From assembly GCF_008632455.1 (NCBI RefSeq), contig NZ_CP043929.1, forward strand, positions 1,054,001-1,118,000: a DNA stretch of 64,000 bases, read 5' to 3'. A model generated the notes under the pieces. That model saw only the letters and a list, made by a program, of their open reading frames with translations, did not search any database and was not told the DNA's origin. Position 1 is the stretch's first letter, and each line of letters opens with the position of its first letter. Origin of the DNA: Methylomonas rhizoryzae (GTDB lineage: Bacteria; Pseudomonadota; Gammaproteobacteria; Methylococcales; Methylomonadaceae). The translations under genes were made by a program, and so were the position numbers. Below, piece after piece: positions 1 through 8,592 of this stretch.

Positions 1-1301
1 AGTGCTAAAGACAACGGTACCCCGGACGGCAGTTGTTTTTATTGTCACGCCGGTCGGCAGGATAAATACCAGCGCGACGTGATGACCGCCGCCGGCGTGA
101 ATTGCATAGACTGCCACGGCGACTTGGCGGTGTTGGCGGGCGGCGGAGCCATGGTCAGCCGGGGGAAAGGGGACAGTCATATCGATTCCAGGGATCCGCC
201 GGATTACAACGCACCTATCGACAAGGACAAACTGGCGCAAGCCTATATGAGCTGGCAGAGCAGTTACGGTCCCGACGCAAATGGTAGTTACTACTTGCTG
301 ATCAAAGGCGACGACGGTTTGTACCGGCGCAACGGCAATGTTGTATCGACTTTGGACATGGCTTTGATATTTGCCGGCGGTACCGGTGTCGATAACGGCG
401 ACGGCACGTATGTTTTGACCAACGGCGATCAGAGCGAAACCTTGAGCGAGGTGCAGTTGCTGGACAAGGTGAAAACTTCCGTGAACGCCTGGACGGTAAG
501 CTTTGGGCGCATTCCGTGGGCCGAAGAATTATCCTGCGCGAATTGTCATACCGGCACGGGCGACGAACCGGTCAGACGGCGTTCTTACGATATGACGACC
601 GGTATTTTCAGGTTGCAGGAAGTGACTAACGAGCGATTCGCGGAAAATCTATTACCGAAAAAGCACGATTCCAGTTACACCTTGCTGGTGCAGGACGGGC
701 AAAGCTGCCCGCCCGGTACCTATTCGGATACACGGAGCGACGAAGGTCAGCATGTCTGCGTGCGCGGTTTGTTTAAGACAGTATCGACCGGCATGGCGCG
801 GTGCCGTGCGAGGCCTGTCACGGCGCTACCCATGCGATTTGGCCTAATCCGAACCCCTACGCCAACGATAACGTTACCGCGTTGCAGTTGCAGGGGCATG
901 CCGGCACGCTGTTGGAAGGTAACGTTTGTCATACCGAAGGCGCTTTCAATGACGGCACTGTGGACGGCGTGCGCTATGGAACAGGCATTCTGGCCGGTCC
1001 GCACAATATGCACCCGGTCAACGATGCATCCTGGTGGAAACAGCGCGATAGCGGGCCTACCAACAGCAGCGATCAAACCAGACAGGGCGGCTGGCATAAC
1101 GTGTGGGCTAAAAAGCCCGGAGCGAACGGCGAAGACCAGTGCGCCGCTTGCCATGGGGCCGACCACAAAGGTACGCGCTTGTCGAAAACTCCGGTCGACC
1201 GCACGTTTAGCAACGGTAAAGGCCGGCCGGTTTACGTCAAAGCCGGCGATTATATCGGCTGCGATTGATGCCATAGCCTGGAGCAAAGTTTCTTGAAGTA
1301 A
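1..1301 (+). pseudogene. Decayed multiheme cytochrome c, 3' part only
   Basis: This is the C-terminal part of a secreted multiheme cytochrome, truncated by the window start and paralogous to the intact gene at 28550-32428; both share the block around HAIWPNPN. Heme motifs CFYCH (34-48), CIDCH (103-117) and CANCH (535-549) are in frame 1. Coding then moves to frame 3 between about 774 and 792, where CEACH (807-821) and CAACH (1140-1154) continue. Two further lesions are visible. The fifth motif reads GNVCH at 918-932 (GGT in place of the first Cys codon; the paralog has CSVCH). The last motif reads C-D-TGA-C-H at 1260-1274, with the stop at 1266-1268 where the paralog has Leu; without it the frame would run to TAA at 1299-1301. 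A frameshift, a lost heme ligand and a nonsense codon together argue for a dead gene. A sequencing error could explain one lesion but hardly all three. Confidence 0.85.
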
Positions 1302-1317
1302 ATTCCTTGCGAAACTG

Positions 1318-1358
1318 CCGTGGCCCGGCTATTCGGCCGGACCACGGTGCCCGTTTTA
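1318..1358 (+). terminator. Rho-independent terminator-like hairpin after the cytochrome pseudogene
   Basis: CCGTGG (1318-1323) pairs with CCACGG (1342-1347), and an inner CCGGC/GCCGG stem extends it. A TTTT run follows at about 1353. It lies 17 bases past the ancestral stop of the decayed cytochrome gene, so it probably ended that transcript. Confidence 0.6.
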
Positions 1359-1485
1359 TTCGTAGTCGCACTGCGGCAGTCGACGCGTGTCGCGAAATCT
1401 TCACATTACGCTGCTATTTACAAGCGATTAACCCGCTCGAAACGAGTCGGCGGGCTGTCGTTAGTCATTAATTAAGATCCGCGCC

Positions 1486-2142
1486 GTGAAAGCAATTAAA
1501 AAATACTATTGGCTGGTATTGTTCGCAATGTTTTTATTAGTCTCTGTTTGGTTTGCCGATTATTTAACTCTGGATGGGATTAAAAGTAATAAGCAATGGA
1601 TCAAAAACATCATAGCACACCATTATATTTTATCGGTGGCTGTGTTTTTTATCGCTTGCAGCGTTTTTATTAATTCACCGCTACCGATGGCGGCGGTTAT
1701 TAAGGTGATGGGCGGCTATTTTTTTGGGTTTTATTATGGAGCCGTTTATAATATATCGGCGACGCTTATCGCCTGCTTGCTAGGCTTTTACTTAAGCCGC
1801 TACGCGCTGAAAGACTTATTCGAGGCGGCGTATTATCAAAGGTTGCAAAAAGTCGAGCAAGAAATAGAGGTCAACGGCTTTTATTATTTCTTAAGTCTAC
1901 GCTTAGTAATGGTAGTACCTTATTTCATTATCAATGTAATTGCCGGAATTTCTCGGGTATCGTTCAAGCACTATTTGTTTGCCACCGTATTAGGCGTTAT
2001 TCCCAGCTCCTTGATTTACGCGAACGGCGGCAGCAAATTGGAGCAGATCGAGTCGGTCGCGCAATTGTTGCAACCCGAGTATGTCGTCTCGCTGGTTTTG
2101 CTGGCTTGTGCGCTATTGTGGCCGGCGTTGCAACGCAAATAA
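1486..2142 (+). CDS. TVP38/TMEM64 (VTT domain) family membrane protein
   Basis: The 218-residue protein has about six hydrophobic segments. Its middle matches the VTT (SNARE-associated, DedA-like) domain: a Gly-rich GGYFFGFYYG stretch around residue 76, a charged loop with YQRLQKVEQE, and RLVMVVPYFIINVIAG around residues 139-154. Family members such as YdjX/YdjZ sit in the inner membrane and are linked to lipid or undecaprenyl-phosphate handling; the substrate here is unknown. The start is taken as GTG at 1486, which includes the first membrane helix with its positive N-terminus. ATG at 1528 would remove part of that helix. The gene stands alone behind the hairpin at 1318-1358. Confidence 0.8.
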   Translation: MKAIKKYYWLVLFAMFLLVSVWFADYLTLDGIKSNKQWIKNIIAHHYILSVAVFFIACSVFINSPLPMAAVIKVMGGYFFGFYYGAVYNISATLIACLLGFYLSRYALKDLFEAAYYQRLQKVEQEIEVNGFYYFLSLRLVMVVPYFIINVIAGISRVSFKHYLFATVLGVIPSSLIYANGGSKLEQIESVAQLLQPEYVVSLVLLACALLWPALQRK

Positions 2143-2379
2143 AGATTTTTTCTCCCCGGGCTGTGCTGTAGCTTGCCGCCATGGCCGCCTAGCTTCTTGC
2201 TTTTGTCTTAAACTCCAACCCTACACTTAGCCATTTGCCGTAATGGGCTGCAGACTTTTATCGCCCTGTAAGTTTCCCTATGCATGTGTTACATTCTTGC
2301 CGGCAGGCGGCGGGTATGACCGGCGGCGGATATACGGCAGGTTGGATGCGTATATTAGTGCTTATTATTAACGGCATTC

Positions 2380-2394
2380 TAATAATCATTATTA
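2380..2394. promoter_or_regulatory. Fur-box-like 7-1-7 palindrome
   Basis: TAATAAT-C-ATTATTA is a perfect 7-1-7 inverted repeat. It differs from the classical ferric uptake regulator site (TGATAAT-N-ATTATCA) at one position per arm. It ends 19 bases before the ATG at 2414, inside an AT-rich stretch, where a bound repressor would block transcription. Iron control of the downstream small membrane protein is inferred; an unrelated AT-rich palindrome remains possible. Confidence 0.5.
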
Positions 2395-2413
2395 TTTATA
2401 AGCGGGAGGGAGT

Positions 2414-2698
2414 ATGTTGTTTTTGGCGAAGTTATGCGGAATATTGACGTTGGTTTGGTTTTATTTGGCGGCTAAAGAACATAAGGCGCCTTTGGTCAAC
2501 TGGGCTATTATCGGTTTGATAGGTTATTGGTTGACCTGGTGGTTGGCGAAAATGTTATTTGTGGTGCCGCTTGCCGATATTGTGCCTAAACATTCGGTTG
2601 TGGAGTTTTTATTAACTCAAACTCCGGTGGCATTCGCGCTTGGAGTTTGTTATTTCATTCGTAAAAAGTTAATTGCCGGTATTACTACCGCAAGTTGA
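2414..2698 (+). CDS. Small hydrophobic membrane protein, function unknown
   Basis: This 94-residue protein has three likely membrane segments: residues 2-19, about 29-53 (rich in Trp and Leu) and about 66-83, followed by a basic end (RKKL). No family is recognised. A strong GGGAGGGAG ribosome-binding site lies just upstream of the ATG. The stop overlaps the TTG codon at 2695, so it may be cotranscribed with the folM-like gene. The Fur-box-like palindrome just upstream suggests expression under iron limitation. Small membrane proteins of this kind often accompany iron transport genes, but none is present here. Confidence 0.6.
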   Translation: MLFLAKLCGILTLVWFYLAAKEHKAPLVNWAIIGLIGYWLTWWLAKMLFVVPLADIVPKHSVVEFLLTQTPVAFALGVCYFIRKKLIAGITTAS

Positions 2699-2709
2699 GT
2701 CGGAAAACG

Positions 2710-3450
2710 ATGCGTAAGGTCGCGTTGGTCACCGGTGCCGCTAAGCGGATAGGGGCTGGGTGTGTGCGATATCTGCACCAGCGCGGCTATTACGTCGTGT
2801 TGCATTACCGTAGTTCGCAGGATCAGGCACGGCGTTTGGCGGACGAGTTAAACGCCGGCCGAGCCGATACGGTAAAAATTTTTGCAGCGGATTTGTCCGA
2901 TGTTGATAGGATCGAGAGCTTGGCACAAGCGGTCGTTGCGGCTTGGGGCAGGCTGGATCTGTTAGTAAATAACGCTTCGGCGTTTTATGCGTCCCCGTTT
3001 GGCAGTGTCAGCGAATCGGTATGGGACGATTTATTTGCGAGTAATCTAAAGGCGCCGTTTTTTCTGACTCAGGCGTTGGCGCCGGCTTTATCGCAAAGTC
3101 GTGGCGCCGTCGTGAACATCGTCGACATTCATGCCGAACGGGGTTTGCCCGGATTTTCGGTGTACAGCGTTGCCAAAGCGGGTTTGGTGGCGATGACCAA
3201 GAGCCTGGCGAAGGAGTTGGCGCCCGCCGTGCGGGTCAACGCGGTCGCGCCGGGAGCGATTTTATGGCCGGAGCAACAAAACCAAGGCGGAACGGGTGCC
3301 GAGCAAGCCGAGATATTGCAGAGGATAGCTTTGCAGCGTTTAGGTGCGGTCGAGGATGTCGCCAAGGCGGTGGTTTTTTTGGCCGACGATGCCGATTACA
3401 TGACGGGGCAGGTACTGACGGTCGACGGTGGCCGCTTATTGTTTTCCTAG
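2710..3450 (+). CDS. folM: Pteridine reductase, FolM-like short-chain dehydrogenase
   Basis: This short-chain dehydrogenase has the nucleotide-binding motif TGAAKRIGAG near its N-terminus, the NNAS element, and the active-site YSVAK about 150 residues in. The arginine in TGAAKRIG replaces the usual glycine pattern and is typical of pteridine reductases (FolM/PTR1), which reduce dihydromonapterin or dihydrobiopterin with NADPH in the cytoplasm. The convergent folK and folB genes next door support a pterin role. The start is set at ATG 2710, giving 246 residues; a TTG at 2695 in the same frame overlaps the upstream stop. The last 15 bases overlap the end of folK. Confidence 0.8.
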   Translation: MRKVALVTGAAKRIGAGCVRYLHQRGYYVVLHYRSSQDQARRLADELNAGRADTVKIFAADLSDVDRIESLAQAVVAAWGRLDLLVNNASAFYASPFGSVSESVWDDLFASNLKAPFFLTQALAPALSQSRGAVVNIVDIHAERGLPGFSVYSVAKAGLVAMTKSLAKELAPAVRVNAVAPGAILWPEQQNQGGTGAEQAEILQRIALQRLGAVEDVAKAVVFLADDADYMTGQVLTVDGGRLLFS

Positions 3451-3939
3451 TATCGGGTCAAAGTCGATTTTATGCTGGTTGACCTGCGACTTGTCGAACG
3501 CTTGCCAAAGTTCCAGGTAAGATTTGCCGTTAGTCGGATGTATGCCTTCGGGAGCGACTTCCGCCAATGGCTCCAGAACGAAGGCATAACGTTCGATCTC
3601 GTCGCGGGGAATTTGCAGGCGGCCGTCGCGTATCACTTGATCGCCGTACAAGATCAAATCCAAGTCCAAGGTTCGGGCGGAAAATTTTTGAGATTCTTGG
3701 CTGCGGCCGTGTTCCAGCTCGATTTGCTTCAGCAGTTTGGCAACCTCTTTGGCCGTCAACTCGGATTGGAAACCGACGATCAGATTAAAAAAACTATCCC
3801 CTATGAAACCGACCGGCTCGCTTTCGTAAACGCTGGACAGGGTTAGCCGGCCAAATAGGGATTGCAATGCCCGCAAGCTGGATGGAACGTGAATTTCCTT
3901 GTCAATATTGCTGCCGACGCTGATATATCCTTGAGGCAT
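3436..3939 (-). CDS. folK: 2-amino-4-hydroxy-6-hydroxymethyldihydropteridine pyrophosphokinase
   Basis: HPPK transfers pyrophosphate from ATP to 6-hydroxymethyl-dihydropterin in cytoplasmic folate synthesis. The 167-residue protein has the family hallmarks: an N-terminal SVGSNI segment, YESEPVGF in the substrate loop, the central RTLDLDLILYGD block carrying the metal-binding Asp pair, and IPRDEIERYAFVLEPLAEVAPE. Length is normal. It starts one base after the folB stop, so folB and folK form one operon, running against folM. Confidence 0.95.
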   Translation of the reverse strand: MPQGYISVGSNIDKEIHVPSSLRALQSLFGRLTLSSVYESEPVGFIGDSFFNLIVGFQSELTAKEVAKLLKQIELEHGRSQESQKFSARTLDLDLILYGDQVIRDGRLQIPRDEIERYAFVLEPLAEVAPEGIHPTNGKSYLELWQAFDKSQVNQHKIDFDPILGKQ

Positions 3940-3940
3940 G

Positions 3941-4294
3941 TTATTTTTGTCCGCGTTCTATGATGATGCCGACGTCTCGGGCTCGGCTGATCGCGCCCTT
4001 TTTGTTCAATACGATTTTCACCCAAGGGATTGGAAATTCGCTTAACAACAGCCGAGCGATTTCCTCGATCAGCGTTTCTACCAAGAAGTATTCGCTGGCT
4101 TCCACAAAGTTGACGACTCGGTCGGTCACAGCTTTATAGTCTAGCGTATGGATAATGTTATCGGTTTTAGCGGCTTGCCGAATGTCGAAAGCCATTTCGA
4201 TATCCAGTACGATTTTTTGCTTGATTTTGCGCTCCCAGTCGTAAATGCCTATTACGGTCTCAATTTCCAGGCCGCCTAAAAAGATAATATCCAT
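3941..4294 (-). CDS. folB: Dihydroneopterin aldolase
   Basis: FolB converts 7,8-dihydroneopterin to 6-hydroxymethyl-dihydropterin and glycolaldehyde, the step before folK. The protein (117 residues from ATG 4294) begins MDIIFLGGLEIETVIGIYDW and shares the E. coli FolB layout, including the conserved IGIYDWER segment, the catalytic-region FLVETLIEEIA and the C-terminal GVIIERG. A TTG two codons upstream (4300) is a less likely start. It is the first gene of the folB-folK pair. Confidence 0.95.
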   Translation of the reverse strand: MDIIFLGGLEIETVIGIYDWERKIKQKIVLDIEMAFDIRQAAKTDNIIHTLDYKAVTDRVVNFVEASEYFLVETLIEEIARLLLSEFPIPWVKIVLNKKGAISRARDVGIIIERGQK

Positions 4295-4383
4295 CGTCAA
4301 TTTCCAGTTATCATATTTTTTTGATGTTTCAGTATCGAGTATCTGACTCGCTTGTACAAGTGTTGACGTGAGAGGTTGATGGA

Positions 4384-4956
4384 ATGATTGAATGGCTGCT
4401 CGTGCCTTTGGCTTACCTAACGGGATCGGTATCCAGCGCGATTATCGTGTGCCGGACGATGGGCTTGGCGGACCCCAGGGAAAACGGTTCGGGCAATCCG
4501 GGGGCTACTAATGTGATGCGGATCGGCGGTAAAAAGGCGGCGGCCATAACCTTGGCGGGCGATGCGTTAAAAGGGTTGATTCCGGTGCTGTTAGCTAAAG
4601 TCCTGGGGGCCGATAGTTTGGTATTGTCGCTCGTGGTGTTCGCTGCGTTTATGGGGCATTTGTATCCGATATTCTTCGGGTTTAAGGGCGGTAAAGGCGT
4701 GGCGACTTCGTTCGGCGTGACCTTGGGTGTCGACTGGATGTTGGGGCTGGCGGTGTTGGCTACTTGGCTATCGGTATATAAAATCGGCAAGATTTCTTCC
4801 TTGTCCGCCTTGGTCGCGGCGCTGTTGACCCCACTTTATGTTTGGTTGATTGTCGGAGACCTGTCGTTAACGCTTACGTTTGGCGCGATTTCCTTGATCC
4901 TGTTGTGGCGCCACAAAAGCAATATCCAGCGTTTGCTGGCGGGAAGCGAGTCCTAA
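4384..4956 (+). CDS. plsY: Acyl-phosphate:glycerol-3-phosphate acyltransferase
   Basis: PlsY acylates glycerol-3-phosphate with acyl-phosphate at the inner membrane, the first step of phospholipid synthesis. The 190-residue protein has about five membrane helices and the three PlsY signatures: TGSVSSA near residue 14, GSGNPGATNVMR near residues 37-48, and GFKGGKGVATSFG near residues 99-111. It is divergent from folB. Its stop abuts that of tsaD on the other strand, a neighbourhood (plsY, tsaD, rpsU, folB) common in gammaproteobacteria. Confidence 0.96.
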   Translation: MIEWLLVPLAYLTGSVSSAIIVCRTMGLADPRENGSGNPGATNVMRIGGKKAAAITLAGDALKGLIPVLLAKVLGADSLVLSLVVFAAFMGHLYPIFFGFKGGKGVATSFGVTLGVDWMLGLAVLATWLSVYKIGKISSLSALVAALLTPLYVWLIVGDLSLTLTFGAISLILLWRHKSNIQRLLAGSES

Positions 4957-5967
4957 TCAAAGTTTGGGTAATTCGTCCATCGGCCAGCGCGGGCGGGCGA
5001 AAATTTCCAAAGGCTGCGTTTGGCCGGCCAGCAGGCGCTGACAACCGGCGTAGGCGATCATCGCGCCGTTATCGGTACAAAATTCCGGGCGTGGGAAATG
5101 GATAGATGCTCTTTCCCGGCTCGCCGTTTGCTGTAATTGTCTGCGAATTTCCAGATTGGCGCTGACGCCGCCGGCTACTACCAGACGCTTCAAGCCGGTC
5201 TGCTGCAAGGCGCGGCGGCATTTGATCGCCAAAGTTTCCGCGATGCTCTGTTGAAATGCATAAGCAATGTCGGCTTTGTCTCGTTCCGAGCCGCTACTGG
5301 TCTGGAAGGTATTCAGCGTGAAGGTTTTTAAGCCGCTGAAACTAAAGTCCAAACCCGGGCGGTCGGTCATGGGTCGCGGGAACTGATAGCGCGGTTTGCC
5401 GGTTTGCGCCAGCTTGGCCAACTCAGGTCCGCCTGGGTAGTTTAGGCCAAGCAGTTTGGCGGTTTTGTCGAAGGCTTCGCCGGCTGCATCGTCCAGGGAT
5501 TCGCCGAGCAAGCGATACCGGCCGATGGCGCTGACTTCTATCAACTGAGTGTGGCCGCCGGAAATCAATAAGGCGACGAATGGAAACTCGGGGGCGTTAG
5601 ATTCCAACATCGGTGCTAACAAATGTCCTTCCATGTGATGGACGGCAATCGCCGGAAGTTGCCAAGCCCAGGCCAGACTGCGGGCGGTGGCGGCGCCGAC
5701 TAGCAAGGCTCCCATCAATCCAGGGCCCGCCGTGTAGGCGATGCCGGCCAAGTCGGACGCGGCTAAGCCGCCGTCGGCAAGTACCGTTTTAATTAACGGA
5801 ACCAATTTGCGTACATGATCGCGCGATGCCAACTCCGGTACCACGCCGCCGTATTCGTTGTGCGTGCTCACTTGGCTATGCAAGGCGTGGGCGATTAAAC
5901 CGCGTTGCGCATGATAGACGGCGACCGCAGTTTCGTCGCAGGAAGTTTCTATGCCTAAAACGTACAT
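4957..5967 (-). CDS. tsaD: tRNA N6-threonylcarbamoyladenosine transferase TsaD
   Basis: TsaD transfers the threonylcarbamoyl group to A37 of ANN-decoding tRNAs, working with TsaB, TsaE and TsaC. The 336 residues begin MYVLGIETSCDETAVAVY and carry the metal-binding HMEGH motif around residues 110-114, LLISGGHTQL, and a C-terminal CTDNGAMIAYAG. Length is typical. It is divergent from rpsU, as in E. coli. Confidence 0.97.
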   Translation of the reverse strand: MYVLGIETSCDETAVAVYHAQRGLIAHALHSQVSTHNEYGGVVPELASRDHVRKLVPLIKTVLADGGLAASDLAGIAYTAGPGLMGALLVGAATARSLAWAWQLPAIAVHHMEGHLLAPMLESNAPEFPFVALLISGGHTQLIEVSAIGRYRLLGESLDDAAGEAFDKTAKLLGLNYPGGPELAKLAQTGKPRYQFPRPMTDRPGLDFSFSGLKTFTLNTFQTSSGSERDKADIAYAFQQSIAETLAIKCRRALQQTGLKRLVVAGGVSANLEIRRQLQQTASRERASIHFPRPEFCTDNGAMIAYAGCQRLLAGQTQPLEIFARPRWPMDELPKL

Positions 5968-5975
5968 TAATTTTT

Positions 5976-6003
5976 TTGAATAAAGCCGATTTGTCGGTAT
6001 AAT
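5976..6003 (+). promoter_or_regulatory. Sigma-70 promoter for rpsU-yqeY-dnaG
   Basis: TTGAAT (5976-5981) and a perfect TATAAT (5998-6003) are separated by 16 bases. They lie about 70 bases before the rpsU start, between divergent tsaD and rpsU. Position and quality fit the main promoter of the ribosomal-protein and primase operon. Confidence 0.65.
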
Positions 6004-6073
6004 CCGGCGGTTTCACGGGGTGTGTTTTCGCCTAACGTTTTTTCAAGATACTAACACAACTGGATAATTGCTA

Positions 6074-6307
6074 ATGCCATCAGTAAAAGTTAAAGAGAAC
6101 GAACATTTCGATATCGCGATTCGCCGTTTCAAACGCGCATGCGAAAAAGCCGGTGTTTTGGCCGAAGTTCGTCGTCGCGAATTTTACGAAAAGCCCACCG
6201 CTGAGCGTAAACGTAAAGGTGCTGCGGCTGTTAAGCGTCATTTGAAGAAATTGGCGCGCGAACGTTATGCGTTGAAAAATTTGCGCCGCGGCAGACCGCA
6301 AACCTAA
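6074..6307 (+). CDS. rpsU: 30S ribosomal protein S21
   Basis: The 77-residue basic protein starts MPSVKVKENEHFDIAIRRFK and contains the family core CEKAGVLAEVRRREFYEKP followed by an Arg/Lys-rich tail. S21 joins the 30S platform and helps initiation-region base pairing. A TTG two codons upstream was not chosen because ATG 6074 gives the conserved N-terminus. It begins the rpsU-yqeY-dnaG-rpoD macromolecular synthesis cluster. Confidence 0.97.
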   Translation: MPSVKVKENEHFDIAIRRFKRACEKAGVLAEVRRREFYEKPTAERKRKGAAAVKRHLKKLARERYALKNLRRGRPQT

Positions 6308-6313
6308 TCGGTC

Positions 6314-6763
6314 ATGAGCGAATTAAAAGAGCGTATCAAGGAGGATATGAAGGTTTCGATGAAGAGTGGCGATAAAGCCAGATTGGGCGTAATTCGCATG
6401 ATCTTGGCAGCCATCAAGCAAGTTGAAGTCGACGAGCGCATAGAGTTGGGAGACGACAGGGTAGTGGTTGTGCTCGATAAAATGCTGAAGCAGCGGCGCG
6501 AATCGATCAAGCAATACCGAGATGCCAATCGAGTCGATTTGGCGGAAGTCGAAGAGGCTGAAATTGCGGTTATTCAGGATTTTTTGCCTAAGGCTTTGAC
6601 CGAGGCCGAAATCGAGCAAATGATCGATAAGGCGATTCAAGAGTCGGGCGCTAGCTCCATCAAAGACATGGGTGCGGTCATGGCGATATTAAAGCCGCAG
6701 ATGCAGGGTCGGGCCGATATGGCAGCCGTCAGTGCAACGATAAAAGCAAAATTCGCCGGCTAG
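6314..6763 (+). CDS. yqeY: GatB/YqeY domain protein
   Basis: This 149-residue protein matches the YqeY family: an N-terminal helical part (LKERIKEDMKVSMKSGDK, then RLGVIRMILAAIKQVEVDER) and a C-terminal helical tail domain like that of GatB (LTEAEIEQMIDKAI to GRADMAAVSATIKAKF). The tail domain is tRNA-binding in GatB and GatE, but the role of free YqeY is not settled. It starts six bases after rpsU and lies between rpsU and dnaG, a frequent order outside the Enterobacteriaceae. Confidence 0.92.
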   Translation: MSELKERIKEDMKVSMKSGDKARLGVIRMILAAIKQVEVDERIELGDDRVVVVLDKMLKQRRESIKQYRDANRVDLAEVEEAEIAVIQDFLPKALTEAEIEQMIDKAIQESGASSIKDMGAVMAILKPQMQGRADMAAVSATIKAKFAG

Positions 6764-6788
6764 CCTCGGCGATATTTTTGTCGGTAGT

Positions 6789-8519
6789 ATGTCCGGCAGG
6801 ATACCGCGTCAATTCATAGACGATCTGCTATTGCGAGTCGATATCGTCGATCTGATCGACTCGTACCTTCCTTTGAAAAAAAACGGAAGCAACTACGTTG
6901 CCCGTTGTCCGTTTCATTCAGAAAAAACACCTAGTTTTTCAGTGAGTCGCAACCGGCAGATGTATCACTGTTTCGGTTGCGGTGCCAGCGGGAATGCTAT
7001 CAGCTTTATGATGGAGTATAGCCATTTGGGCTTTGTTGAAGCGGTAGAAGACTTAGCTGCTTTGGCTGGCGTCGAGGTTCCTGATAATCGTAATGCCGAG
7101 CTCGACGTTGAGCATAAAGACCGGTTGGTGCGCTTATATTCGGTGTTAGAGGGCGTGGCGGCGTTTTATGCGGACCAATTGAACTCACCGGTCGGTCGGA
7201 GTGTCGATCAGTATCTAGCGAAGCGTGGGATTGGAAAACACATAGCCCGCGAATATCTGCTGGGTTTTGCGCCGCAGGCTTGGGAGGAGTTGCTGCGTCG
7301 TTTCCCGCGCGAAGACTTAGTGGCGGCGGGGATGTTGGTGGTTAAGGACGACGGCAAGGTTTACGACCGGTTTCGTGGTCGTCTCATGTTCCCCATTCGC
7401 GACAAGCGCGGTCGAGTGATAGGTTTCGGTGGGCGTGTTCTGGATGACTCTTTGCCTAAATATCTGAATTCGCCGGAAACGCCGGTTTATTCGAAAGGCA
7501 GCGAAGTTTACGGCTTATACGAATTGTTGCAGCGTAAAAAGCGGCCGGAACGCATTGTGGTGGTGGAAGGCTATATGGACGTGATCGCGCTGAGCCAATT
7601 CGGCATCGGTAATGCGGTGGCCATGTTGGGTACGGCTACGTCGATAACTCAAGTCGAGTTGTTGTTCCGTTTCGCCGCGGAATTGGTGTTTTGTTTCGAC
7701 GGAGATAATGCCGGCAAGCAGGCGGCTTGGAGAGCGGTGGAGGCCGCGTTGCCAAGTTTACGCGATGGTCGGCAAATAAAAATCATCATGCTGCCGCAAG
7801 GTCAGGATCCGGATACGTTAGTGCGCGAATACGGGGTGCCGGAGTTCGATAAGTATCTGCATGGTGCAACCGCTTTGTCAGACTATTTTTTCGAGCATTT
7901 GGCTGCCGGCTCCGGCCTGTCGACGCTTGAGGGTCGGGCCGCGTTGATGGCGGCAGCCAAGCCTTTGCTGGAGAAACTTCCGCAGGGTTTTTTTCGCGAA
8001 ATGATGTGGAAACGCTTGCGGCATGAAACCGGTCTTGTCGGGGGCGATAGTAAGGAAAATCGAGCTACACTTAGCTCGAAAAATGCGGTTGGGCAGGGCG
8101 GTCGAGTGGGACGCAGGCCGAGTTTGCTGCGAAAAGTGTTGGCATTGTTAATGCAATACCCGCAATTGGCGGGCGGAATGGAAATTAGGCTAAAGCGGCT
8201 GGAGGGTTTGGAATTTCCCGGGATGGAATTTTTGGCGGAAATTTTGGCGAAGATCCGGCTTGAAAAGCCGGAAAGTGGCGCCATTTTATTGGAGTCTTAT
8301 CGTGGTAGTCCGCATGAAAAGATCGTCAATAGTTTAGCCGCCATGGACTTGGGCGTTCCGGAAGGCGGCGAGGAAGCCGAGATTACCGGAGCGTTAACGC
8401 AGCTAGTCAGACAAGTTAAGCGGCAAAAGCTCGACGAGTTATTGGATAAAGAGGTAAGAAGCGGATTGGGCGATGAAGAAAAACAATTGCTGAGGGCATT
8501 GTTAAAAGACCGCGTCTAG
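6789..8519 (+). CDS. dnaG: DNA primase
   Basis: DnaG makes RNA primers at the replication fork. The 576-residue protein shows an N-terminal CHC2 zinc finger (CPFHSEKTPSF, then CFGCGASGNA around residues 40-67), the RNA polymerase core domain with RFRGRLMFPI and GFGGR, and the TOPRIM fold with VVVEGYMDVIAL and FCFDGDNAGKQAA around residues 256-315. The C-terminal part, which would bind DnaB, is divergent. It is cotranscribed with rpsU and yqeY. Confidence 0.97.
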   Translation: MSGRIPRQFIDDLLLRVDIVDLIDSYLPLKKNGSNYVARCPFHSEKTPSFSVSRNRQMYHCFGCGASGNAISFMMEYSHLGFVEAVEDLAALAGVEVPDNRNAELDVEHKDRLVRLYSVLEGVAAFYADQLNSPVGRSVDQYLAKRGIGKHIAREYLLGFAPQAWEELLRRFPREDLVAAGMLVVKDDGKVYDRFRGRLMFPIRDKRGRVIGFGGRVLDDSLPKYLNSPETPVYSKGSEVYGLYELLQRKKRPERIVVVEGYMDVIALSQFGIGNAVAMLGTATSITQVELLFRFAAELVFCFDGDNAGKQAAWRAVEAALPSLRDGRQIKIIMLPQGQDPDTLVREYGVPEFDKYLHGATALSDYFFEHLAAGSGLSTLEGRAALMAAAKPLLEKLPQGFFREMMWKRLRHETGLVGGDSKENRATLSSKNAVGQGGRVGRRPSLLRKVLALLMQYPQLAGGMEIRLKRLEGLEFPGMEFLAEILAKIRLEKPESGAILLESYRGSPHEKIVNSLAAMDLGVPEGGEEAEITGALTQLVRQVKRQKLDELLDKEVRSGLGDEEKQLLRALLKDRV

Positions 8520-8536
8520 AAGTTCGTCACTAACAT

Positions 8537-8545
8537 TGCTATAAT
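8537..8545 (+). promoter_or_regulatory. Extended -10 promoter before rpoD
   Basis: TGCTATAAT at 8537-8545 combines a perfect -10 hexamer with the TG extension. It lies in the dnaG-rpoD gap, 47 bases before the rpoD ATG. No good -35 is visible, which is tolerated at extended -10 sites. It could give rpoD its own transcript besides read-through from rpsU. Confidence 0.45.
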
Positions 8546-8592
8546 CTCGTGTTCTGTGGCGATTGGTGCTGATAACCTATTGTGAGCAAAGA

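Noticed and set aside
1266..1268. TGA as a possible selenocysteine or read-through codon in a heme motif
   Set aside because: The same gene has a frameshift and a lost heme Cys, no selenocysteine hairpin is evident after it, and the paralog has plain Leu there.
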